This document shows, piece by piece, positions 27,601 to 39,600 of a DNA stretch of 64,000 bases. The number at the start of each line of letters is the position of its first letter. Position 1 is the first letter of the stretch. The notes beneath the pieces were generated by a model, which was not told the origin of the DNA, made no database searches, and worked only from the letters and a program-made list of their open reading frames with translations. A program made the position numbers and the translations under genes. Source of the stretch: Numida meleagris. Taxonomy: Eukaryota; Chordata; Aves; Galliformes; Numididae. The stretch lies in NCBI RefSeq assembly GCF_002078875.1, contig NC_034412.1:83097575-83161574 (forward strand), read 5' to 3'.

Positions 27601-30600
27601 GGTCTTGAATACAATACGCTATGCTTTTAAGAGCATTTCCAGCTTTGGAGGAGAGGAGAGAGGGATAAGATAAAATATTTTCAGTTAAGCTGTAATAATG
27701 CATGAGTGTGCTAATTTTTCGTTGACTGTAATGCTCACCTGCATTACAGTAACACTTTGGGGTCTGTGTTCCATTCTGCCAAGCACTGTTTCTACACTGA
27801 ATATCTATGGTCTTGTCCCAAATAATTTACAATTATTTAAAATATACATAATACTTATATACATGTATATGTATACATACATAACAATGTATTTATAATA
27901 CACAGTAATTATACAATAAGTAAGAGTCACTGAAGAGTGGTAAGAGTCACTCCACAGTGGTGGAGGCTGGGAAGGGAATAATTCAAGAAATGTTTAGATA
28001 TAGCGTTGAGAGACGTGTAGTGTGGTTAGCGTTTAGTGGGGTTATTGATGGTAGGTGGATGGTTGGACTAGGTGAACTTGTAGGTCTTTTCCAACCTCGC
28101 TAATTCTATGATTCTATGATTCTAATTCATTGGGATGAAAGCTGCACAGGTGGGCTAGAATGTGGCATGGACAGGCTGTGTCGATACTGCAGGGAGGGGA
28201 AGGACCTTACCTGGATTCTGTCATAGTTAATTAAACCAACCAGAAGTGAGTGTTTGTGTGCTTCTTCATGGAAGTGATGAGTCAGTAAAAGACAGATGCT
28301 TTTATATGAGAGGAGGGATGTAGAGTACCATGTACCAGATGCAGGCTACCTCTGTGTTTTATTTCCTTCTCAGTATACAGAAGATGTAGCACTTAGAATT
28401 GAACATATTCAGATAAATCTCAGCAAAATCGTTCTGCTGGATGAAATTGGGAAAGAGAATCTTCTGAATTTCAGCTCTTCAGGAATAGAAGGGATAAACT
28501 TCGGAGCATATTTGACAGAGGTGAGACCACTGTAATCTAGGTGCATGGCTGGAACAAAACATAAAAATAAATGTTTCTTTAGCAATGGGCAAAATAGAGA
28601 AAAATGTGCTTTTGTGTGGAAGGGGAGGTATTGAGGATGCATGAAACTTGGAGCAAAAGCATTTCAGGAGTTAAGTTCGTTAAATATTTGAAGAAACAAA
28701 GGATGAACAGTGTAGGATATGTGACTAAGTGCATTCTGCTTGTGAAGTAATACTCTTTCCTTTGTGTGCTGTTCATATCTTGGTTTAGATCAATAAAAGT
28801 GTTACCAAGGTTGATCTTTTGTCGTTTGCTAATGACTTAGAAGCAAGAGCAGACCAACTGGTAAGTTTAATTCACCAATATAATAATACATAATTCCTTT
28901 CATTTTACTAATTATATATAGCCAAATATTTAGACTTTGTATGGGAGAGTTCTTGTACTTTGGACACATATACCTGGTTCATTATCACATAAGGAAAAGT
29001 TTCGACAAAACAGTGTTGTATACGAGCTAATTCTGGAGTTTTATATATTAGCAGTTGTACAACTTCTGCTTTGGAATTTTACTTCATTAAGTTGCACAGT
29101 TTCCTTAAGAAATCAGTTAAGCCCACTGTAGTATTTCCTGTGATGCTTTCTACATTTTAGGTCGCAGACAACAGAAATATTGCTTAGATCATGATGGAAA
29201 ACAGGATTTGAATTAGTTTTCTTTCAGTTACCGAGCAGAAGATTTTACAAGGAAGTGAATACTGTTGTAGCTCATAAGGCTACAGTCTTGGGAACTGGGC
29301 CTCCATTATGGATGCAAACTTCACAGAAGAAATCCTGTCTGTTGTGTAGTGCTTGTTGAATGTAGTCACATTGGCACTGGTGAAAGGCTAGAACAACTTG
29401 CCCACAAACGAATGTGCAGAACAACTCAGCTGTGTTAACAGATAATAAATACTCAACTGATTTGTTTGTATCTATGTCAGGGTCACCTATTTATTTTTCA
29501 AAGTGAGAGTCAGTTTTGGACACTAGAATGCTTTGCTCTGGCCCAGGTTATAAAGATGGAGAGTTTTTGTTTGGGGAGGCTATTTTCTAACTGGAAGCCA
29601 AGGTTCTTCAGACATGCTGTGTCTTAACAGAATTGTCCCTGAGGTGTCTCTTTAAAGGTAGTTAGTTAGATCTTTAATTAGATCCGTAAAGGAAAATACA
29701 TTGTGTTGGTAGATTGGTTTTTCATTATTTTTTGTAATAGAATCTAACGGAAGCATTAGAAGTGAGAATAGATTGTCTAAAAACTTTTGGAGTTAACTTT
29801 GAGCATTTAGTTTGAATTTTCTGCGCTCTGCACAAAACGAAATGCACATGTTAATGCTGGAAAGGGAAGTGGGGAAAAAAAACTTCAGTGAAACAAAGAT
29901 GTCATGGTATGGAGGAGGGAGCAATATTGCCTGCAGATGTTACAAGGTAAGGGGATTCAGTTTGTCAATACAAAGCACTCTGAAGCTGCTCTGTAGCTTT
30001 GCCACAGTATTGAGCACTCTTATCTCTCAGAACAGAGAACCTGAAATAACTGCTCACGTGAATACTTCCAGGAAGCAAACACGTCTGAGCATCAACACCT
30101 GCCAGCCATGCAGCTAAAAATGTTGTTTTTTTGCTTTTTGGCTTTACAATATGTCTGTTTAGGTCATTGTATCTGTAAAGTGTGTAAGGATTCGTTATCC
30201 CTCTCATTTGGAAAGAGAATGACTAGACAGAACGGAGCCCCTGGCAGACTGCTGTCAAAGGGATAGGCAGAGATGGGAAGAGCTGCAGGAGGACCTAGAA
30301 AAACGTTGCAGAAATATGCACCCCAAAGATAAAAAAAAAAAAAAAAAAGTCTTAAAAAAGCATAGGCCTAACCAGGAAAATGTTTTGCTGCTTTTCACCA
30401 GGATGGTGTTCTCAGAGTAGATGACAGCAGTGAAGAGGAAGCAGTACTGTGGGAGATGTATTCCCATTCTCAATTACAGTACTGCTCTGGGGTTTACTGT
30501 CTTTTCAAGCAAAATTCACACGGCCATTCACTTAGTCATTTGTTTCCTCTGCTATTTCACTAGCACATCTTTTCCTGAGATAATTTTTTTTTAAAGGCAC

Positions 30601-33600
30601 ATTTTCAACAAAATGAAACGATGACTCTTTCCATTCTGTATTTGCCAGATCAGTACAAAGTGTTTGCTGAAGTTTTTCTCAGTAAAAAGTTGCACTGTTA
30701 GGGTGTTCTGGGTGAAACATCTTGGAACCCATTTTCCTGAAAAAGGGCTCATCTCTGCACAAGTCTGGACTTGCATTCAGGGCAGCTCTTCCTGCAGTTC
30801 CAGCAGTTTCTGGGTCCTTACAACTGTGTCTTGTGGATACAGACCCGCAATTCCACGCCCACTGTCCCCAGTGTTTAATGATTTCTCAGCAGTGTCTGGG
30901 ACTAAAATTCTTCCACTTCCAAAATGGAGTTAACAATGGGAGCCAAGTGATTTTGCCATGAAAAAGAAATGGAAAATAAATGTACTTATGAGAGTGAAAT
31001 CAAATTTTACAGTGTGTTGCAAGATGTGTGAGCTCTAGGCGTGTGTTCGGGCTATAAAACCACGGTAAAAGCACATGTTTTGACTGAGAAGCGGAAGCCA
31101 CTAAAAGGAACAACACCCTTCACAGACTCATTGCCTGCTTACTGGCTACAATGTTGAAACTTCCGTGCCCCTCAGAAGGCAGGGAGCCTTGTCCACACTG
31201 CAGAAAGCAAAAGCAGTGAGCATTAGTGAGGAACAGTCATCCCAGTGGAGGGCACCCCTGCACCAGGGATGGGCTGGAACAGAGCAGAGTAGCAGGGAGG
31301 TGCTCCCTCTTCCCTATTTAAAGTAACTCAGTGCACTCTGGAAATTCTCTTCTATGAAATAAATGATGATACAGACAGAGAAGCAGTTTAATATGTGTGT
31401 TTTTGTTACTGAGCTTTGAGTCATTAATGTGGTGATTTTTGCCTCTGTGTTGAGTTCAACTTGCTGTATCCTATTGTTAGCATCAGCTTTTCTGCAGCGT
31501 ATAATGTGCAACTTGCACTGCAGTTCTTTTTTTTTTTTGCTTTGTTTGAAAGAAATGAAACTATTGAACAGTAGTGCATAATTTCATTTTTTTTTGCAGC
31601 CAAAAGGAGCACTGGAAAATGCCTTAAAAGGACACGCAAACAACATTCGGATGATTCATAGCCAGCAAGTTGTTCCACTAGAGCAAGCTATGGTAAAATA
31701 TTAAAGCAATATTAAAATGGATTTGTAAAACAAAACAAAACCAAAACAAAAAAGCCTCTGAATCTTGAATACAGTTTAGAAAGCTGCACTTGCTAGTATG
31801 TAAGCAGAGATTGCATTTGTATTGCCACCAAAGAGTAATCTGGTTAAAGTCTGTATTTAATAGATATTTAACCTACTTCTGATACGACTACTTAATAATC
31901 CTGTCTAAAATCAGGAGCTCACTTTTTTCTGTTTTGTGATTATATATGAATAAAAGATGAAACAGGAGAATTTTCCAAAATTCTTACTCCAAATCACTCA
32001 TTTTCCTTTTCCCTTATCATTTGTCTTCTGTAATAAAAGGAGTTATGATTTTTACACTTTATTTCCTGAAGTTAGCAGTGATCTACCAACATTGGAACTG
32101 GAGCCCCTAATAGTAGCACTTAGAGCCAAAGAAAAATCTTTTCTGTTGATGCTATGCAAGATATGAAAGGGTTCCTTCTGACTGCTTTTGCCAGGCACTG
32201 ATATGTATAGTATCCAGCTGTGAGTCTCATACATGCATCTTATAACTGATGGCTTTTTCCTCTACGTGATGTGAAGGCTATTAGTTTATCTTAACATCAG
32301 ATATAGTATTGCTGCCCCTTTCAAAGGCCTGCTACAAAAAAAAGGCATTAGGCCTCTGATTCTGTGCTGTTCTTTCTAATTAACTCCTAATTATTCTCAT
32401 CTCTTTTTCCTTTTACAAAACTGACTGTCAAGAAATATGTTAAAGCTAGGGTAAGTGCTTCTTCCCTTCTAAAAAATGCACAATATCAAAGTACTCTGAA
32501 CTCTCAGTTCTGATTTTAACTGTCTTTTCTTTCCCCAAATATATCTTTCTCATTTTATTGCTAGTAGTCTGAGTTAATTTGAAGTCTCCTAATACATAAT
32601 TTATAGCTACTTAGTTCTTTTGGTGAAATACTGAATTGATTAAAAACACAAAATATTAGTTTTAAGCTAATACAGCTGCATTTACTATATATAATGTGGT
32701 ATGTCATAACAGACACAAAATCATCTATACAGAATCAAAGTATACACACAGTGTTAAAACAAGTAGGCTCTTACCTGTATTGATGACTTAAATCTTTTTG
32801 ATTTTTTTTCTTCCCCTGCTTTCTAATAGAGCACTTTAAATCAGAGCATTAGACTGCTGAAGAGGACATCATCTGAACTTATGGTAAGCTTTTTTCTCTG
32901 ACAGCAGGAACATTTTAATGTGTTTTAAATCATCCACCACATATGCATGGAGTATATTTTCAGTACAGCTTTTACTTTTTCTGGCTGTTCTGTTATTACA
33001 AAGCTACCTTATGCACTGAGGTAGGAACAGAGATATAGACATCTCTTTTGCACAGCTTTTTCTACCTTGATTTTCCCTTCCTTGTAGAATAGAGGGGTAA
33101 AAAATAATGCTTTTTAAAGTATGGATTGTAAACTTGATTATCAGGTGATAAAGCAGACTTAAGTGCAGTTCCATATATTGTGCTTTCATGTTACTGAAAA
33201 GGTAGGATTTTCTTACTGAGTCATCAAAAGCAAAGCTTGGAGTGGGAGAACAACCAAGAAACAAAATCCCAAAATACAACTGAGAAAATAGAGCTTGGAG
33301 ATTCATGTTCTTCCCCAGCTCTTATCTAGTGACCTGCTCCTACTAGATCCTGTGACTTCAGCATTATAGTCATTCCCTTCCTGTTTCTGCAGCAAAACCT
33401 AAACTATGGGAATGTGGATCTCTACAAATGCTTCTCCAGAGCAACTCACGTTTCCCGTGTAAATAGCAGCTAGTGCTTGCACTTTAGTGAAACCAGCTGC
33501 CTTCAGGCTCTGCCAGCCTGAGGAGGATGAGTAACAGGATGCTTACTGTTGTGGCAGCAAAGCTTTCTGTCTCCAGCCTGCTTTGGCTTCTGTAGCAAAA

Positions 33601-36600
33601 AGACCGCCCTGCTAGCACTTAAGATCATAGAACAGCTTGATGGCCCTCACCTACCACAGTTCTTCCCATTAAGGTTTTTGACCCATTCACAGCAGCAGAC
33701 CAACCAGATATATTTGAGAATTTGAGTTTTAACCCTGGATGGTGAGATGAGAGGCATGGAAATGAGGTGTTGATAAGAAAAAGATGGTGTTTGAGCCTTA
33801 AGTTCATGTAAGAAGTACATTTAAATGTTGTACATGTATTGTCTTTTGCGTGCATTCTTTGAGAGGCTTGATGGGATTATACAAGTGTTGACAAAGTGTG
33901 TGAATGTGTCCGTCCTTCTGGATGTTGATTAGCAGTAATACTTTAGCTGGTGATCAAGAGTTCTTCCTCTACACGTTATATGTAAATGTTGGTGCATGTG
34001 TGTATATTGATGTGTCGTGAAACAGAGTACGCTTTAAATTCTGTGGTTAAGTAAAATCTTAAATTTAGCTTTCTTATGATTTCGGTCACTGTTGTAGGAC
34101 CCAAAGATTGACTGTCCCAGGTGATGAAATATCTCTGGACCTAAAGAAAGGAAAAAAAAAAAAAAAGAGAAAGCTGGTTTTGTGTATAAATTCAGCTGCA
34201 TAAGTTCCAAGAAAGTTGCTGTTCATAACCACTGATACCCTTCTTCTTTTAACAGTGCGAGATTTTTGTTGGATGGTCATGAATCCTTAGGCTGAACCTT
34301 AGTGTCTGAAGGTTGCTCATATTCTGTCTGAAATTGTATGTTTTGTCAAGTTTTATCAGGGCAGTGCTACTGGTTTATCAAGAGAATAGGTTAATGGCGG
34401 TGGCTACAGAGTCTGCTTGAAAGGGATTCATTTATATTAAAAGCCTTTTCTTTCAATCCAGGTAAAGGTGAAAAATGTCATTAGTGCTGTTAATGCTGCC
34501 CAGCTTCTCATAAATAACAATGCTTCTCTAGTTATTGTCCAGGTAAGCTTTATCTCATTTAAGTACATTTGTTCATGGTGTCATGGAACTATTTCCATGG
34601 TTCACTTATTTCTGTCTGCTTTTAGGAAACAAAAAAGTACATGGACACCATTGTGGGCTACTTTGAGCAATATATTGAGTGGGTGAAGGAGTCGGTAAGG
34701 TGCATTTGCTTTGTTGAGAGAAGCTGCTTCTAAAAACATGAAGGAGCTCAATAGTAGAAAAGTTACGTTGATAGCGTGTTTTGTAATTTCAAGATATTTG
34801 TGCTCGGTATAAAGAGGAAAACCTGTCTTTTATAAACAGTTTTCATTGAAGTAGAATGGAAATTATGAGAAGTACTGACTGGAATAAAATGCAAATTTAG
34901 TATATTATCTTTTTTTCCAGGGCTAACCTGCAATCTACTGTTTGTGCTAATGTTGTACTAAGCCTGACCCTGCTTAGTTCAAATTAGCGTCATTAGCATC
35001 TTTATTTTTCTTCCTTCAGTTTCAGTCTTTGAGAAATTGAGCTGATGTTTTAAAGATTTATAAATTCAGTAGATAGCATATCCCACTGGCATTTATTCTG
35101 AATTTAAGAGAGAGTGAGAGACAACAATATAGTAAACAGTAACCATAGCTGAAAGCAAGATGTGAGATGCTTATTTTAATCTGTTACATACCTTGAACTG
35201 TTTTCTTTAATGTCTTTCAGATTGCCATGGAGGTAGCAGCATGCAAGCCTATTGCCAATGTGATAGATACAGCAGTAGATATATTTTTATGCAGCTATGT
35301 AACTGATTCTGTGGTAAGAAATCTTTTTTGTTACTCAAAATCAGGGCACCATGTGGGAAATTCTTTGAACATAAATCTACATTTAATTATTTCATCTAGA
35401 CCATTCTAAGTATGATGATAAAGGATCACATCCAAAGTTATTCAAGGAAAGAATGTTCCAATCTGGATCAACCAACCAATGCTGGACTTGATTTATGATT
35501 CCACTAAAATTAGGCTTTAATTAGCAGGAATCCTGTGAAATTAACTGTTCTTACTAAATTCATTCAAATTCGAACTCTAAATAAATAAAAGGATTTTTTT
35601 ATCATGTGACTTGCAACAGACTGATCTTGAGTCATCCCTATACAGTGTAGACTTGAAGCGTGACTTGTAGCAGTATGCAAGGCCAATGTTGGCTTTTTCA
35701 TCTTGCAAAAGAGCAGCATATAATAAAAATAGGATAAGCAACAACATGCCTGGAAACCATCTAAAACATTTCCAATCTATTATTTTGTTGTATCACAATT
35801 TTGGCCAAGTAATAATCATACTAACGGTAAATGTATGCAACCAATCAAAGCTACTGTAACCCTGGTAATTCTTTATCATGAAATCTTCTATCCTGCCAGA
35901 TGGATCACCTCGTAAGTTACAGAGCTTCTGTTCTTTGGGTAGCAACTAGCCATCCAGTGGTAGATGGATTACAGTTTTCATGGTGATAGAACTTAGCTAA
36001 GTCACATATAAGTCAGAATGCCTCCAGCTATTACAAATCAAATTTGAAAAAGTCATGATTCTAACATCTGATAGTAACTCACCTCATCCGTGTGATAATA
36101 AAATAAGTTATGTAAGCATGCTGCAGCTAGCAAGCTAAAAAGCACCTTTAGAAAGTGCTGTGATTTTTAAAGAATCACGAATAACTTTAAAATAGCAAGA
36201 AAGAGGAAAAAATGTGGCTGCAAATTCATGCAGAGAGACAAAATCATTTTATAGCTCAACACTGCCTGAGTTGAAATTACTACTTAGGACACTGTGCCTG
36301 TATGAATTAGAGCATCTTTGGACAGTCTTCTCTTTGGCTACATTTGTAAGGCAGTGGTGTTCATGTTTTAGTTCACATTTACTGTGGAAGTGCATGTTAA
36401 ATGCCCACACAAGTATAAGGAGCCTCAGAGTGCACAGACCCATGGCAATAATTTCTACTGTGTTCTCTGACTCACCGTTCTCTGCGATCTTTTCATCTTG
36501 GTTTTTGTTTTGTTTCAGAATACCTTCTGGTTTGGTTTGGGAGGCTCGTCGATATTTTTAATTCCTGCCATCATTTTTGCTGTGAAACTCTCTAAATACT

Positions 36601-39600
36601 ATCGTAGAATGGATACAGAGGATGTGTATGATGAGTAAGTATATGCTTCTAAGCTAAATGGCGAATGGGCTTAAATGTTTTTTCCGGTGTCTCACGTGAA
36701 AGTGCTATAATCCTTAAATCTTCTGTGCTGTCAGATAGAACTGCATGTGCTTGTGAAATACTGCAGCTTTGGGTCGGTGCCTGCGAAGTGCTTCATGCAG
36801 GTGGACTTTGGTGAACTCGACTTGCCACAACCCTGTAGATACTGCCAGCTCTGACTATGAGAAACTTATTTCAGAATGAGTCTTCATAGCTTTATGTACA
36901 GCCTTTATATAAATATCTGCTAGTGTAGAAGTGATTAGCTTTGCTAAGTTACATTTTAAGGTGAATTATGCCTCCTTTGTAATCTTGAATTAACTATGTA
37001 CTTCCTTACTGTCTTAGTTTTTCCTAACTAGTCTTTCCTTTTCAATTGCAGTTCCTCTGTCTCAGGGACTTGGCATTTTACTTTATGATAACTGTTCTTA
37101 CATATTTTCCAATCAGTTTCATTTTTACTGTTTTCTTTTCTGCTCTTTGTTTTGCTCATTGTTCAGTTAGCCTGTGCACTGCATTCCTCCAATTTCACAC
37201 CGCTCATTTTTCATTACACTTTCAGAAGTCGGTAGAGCAGAAATGGGCATGTACAGCTAAAATTATTTACTGATTTTATTGTCTAGTTAACAACTCCTTT
37301 TTTTTTTTTTAGTGTTGAAAGTATACCCATGAAAAAGTAAGACATTTTTGTTGGTATTTGGTAAAATTACTTTATTCAGGTGGGAGGGCTTATATTTTTC
37401 ATTTAACTTGTTACTTCAACAGAAGTAACATATTTTGTTTCACCAGACTTTACATTAGAATATCCAACTCTACAGAAATATCTTAATAATTAATTTTTGG
37501 AGAATACTAAGATTATAGTTATTCCATAACTCCAGAATGTTACAAAAGAAAAGATATCTTTTATTGTATAGAAACAATTTACCTTTGCATGTAATACCAT
37601 CGTCCATTTACATGTCTTGGAAGCCATACTGTAGATAGCGCATCTTATACTTACCATGTTTTTTCTTGGTGTATTTATTTTATTACAGTATGGAAAATGG
37701 TAATAATGGTTATCATAAAGAGCATTTATATGGTATACACAATCCTGTTATTACAAGGTAAACCAAGTCTTAAACTGCATGTCTCCATGTGTCCTTGCCT
37801 AATCTACTATATTAATCACTTCTCCAATTTTCTGCATGTTTTCAAGTGAATCACTTCGTTCTCTGTTTATGTTTTTGCATGGTTACTCTCTATAGAAAAT
37901 GCTGTATGATTTTTATTTCTCAAATATTCCTTAAGCAACAGCAGATCTTGTAGTAATTTCCAGTGACTTAAAAAATGAATTGCCTACATTTGAACTTAAA
38001 ATCCAGATAATTAGGTATTTATCTAGTACAGGGGGTAGTAAATTAGTAAATGTATTAAAATACTTTGGTAAGAGTGGTAGACCAGGATGCATTCTTGCCC
38101 TCGAGTCTTTTTTTTTTTTTTTTTGATCTTCATACAAAGATATGTAGCAAATATATCTTTTTTTTTTTTTTTTTAATATTATCTTGGACAGGAATGGGTG
38201 CAACTTTACAAACTGATTCTTTTGTACATATTCTTCCCATGCAATGCGTGGAACACAAAGCCAGATTTTATAAAATCAGCTTTTTCTTCTGATCATTCTA
38301 AATTCTAATGAGGAGCAGTAGAGACCCTGCAGATAAGCATAGCATTTAATTGATCATTTGCTCTGTCACCAGAATATGCGTGCTTGTCTTTCAGTTTTTT
38401 AGATAATGCGGTAAAGAGCTTTTACTGTGCAAAAAGCAGATGATGCAGGATATGCAGAAAACATGAGCAGATAAAATGGATGTTTCTGCATGGGTAGAAC
38501 TAGTGTGACATCACAAAACAAGAAATTCAAGTCATATTTAAAAGGCAGGAGATAGGGGTTCTCTTCTGTCTCTGCAGCGTTTGTGCTTTAAAACCTTAAC
38601 TACTTGTGAGACGCACAGTTCTTGGACAGATAACATAGGATGTCCCACAACTGTAATGTTAGGTTTTGCAGGATACTTAAAGAAGGATCTAAAATCTGTA
38701 GCTTGCTGTGCCATAATTTACAACTTCATGATTGAAAATGTAGGTTGAGTGTTGGCAGACAAATCAGATAGCATTGCTCTTTTAGTAATGGTTAAATACC
38801 ACGAAAGCTGATGGTTTGGAAGCCTTGCCAGATTTCATGGCTGCATCGGTTGTATATTACTGTTTTTTTAGAACTGTATTCTGCAGTAATCATTTAGTGA
38901 CCAAATTTTAATTCCACATTAACTTGTAGAGGAAGTATTTTTATATATCTGTTCAAGGTGATTTTAATGTTCAGGATTGTCATAGTCTGTACTTCACGTT
39001 GAGGACTCCCTCAATAAACGTACAGAGTGCCTAATTAGAAACTAGTCTGCACTGGCTCATCTAAGAACTCCGTTTTAAGACTTTTGATATTTTACATAAG
39101 AGGAAACTAATGATTGCTCAGGCCTTAGAAGTCCCTTTCTGATCTTTGAATCTTTAACATGAATGTTAATAACCTTGAAGTTTAGAGCACATTTTTCATG
39201 ATATTTCAGTGATTGATGAATAGTTTAATACAGTGTCCTTGAATAAGCTAAATATTAACATAAATTAATCTTTTAAACTCATTAGTTCAATTCTGTCTTC
39301 CTTTTACTAAATTTTAATAGTTATTCAAAGTTGGCTTCCTCAATACAATGTAAGAATTGAGTTTGAAGCAGTACTTTCTTCTGATGATTTAACTCGTATC
39401 ATTTGAAAAATGACTGTGATTGTATTAGATTTGTGCTTTGTGTTTCTCAGCCCAGGGTTCCCAAACAATAGTCTTGTTCTTCACTTTTGTTGGAGCAAAC
39501 TATTTGCTTTTATGCTGTCCTTGCTTTTTCTCAGTTACTGCAAATGATTTTAGACCCTTTGGGAGAGATGACTTTGATGAAAACCTGTGTACACCTGTAC

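Noticed and set aside
33624..33665. ATCATAGAACAGCTTGATGG as a further CR1 3' end
   Set aside because: Only a few bases resemble CR1 and the following sequence does not continue the consensus.
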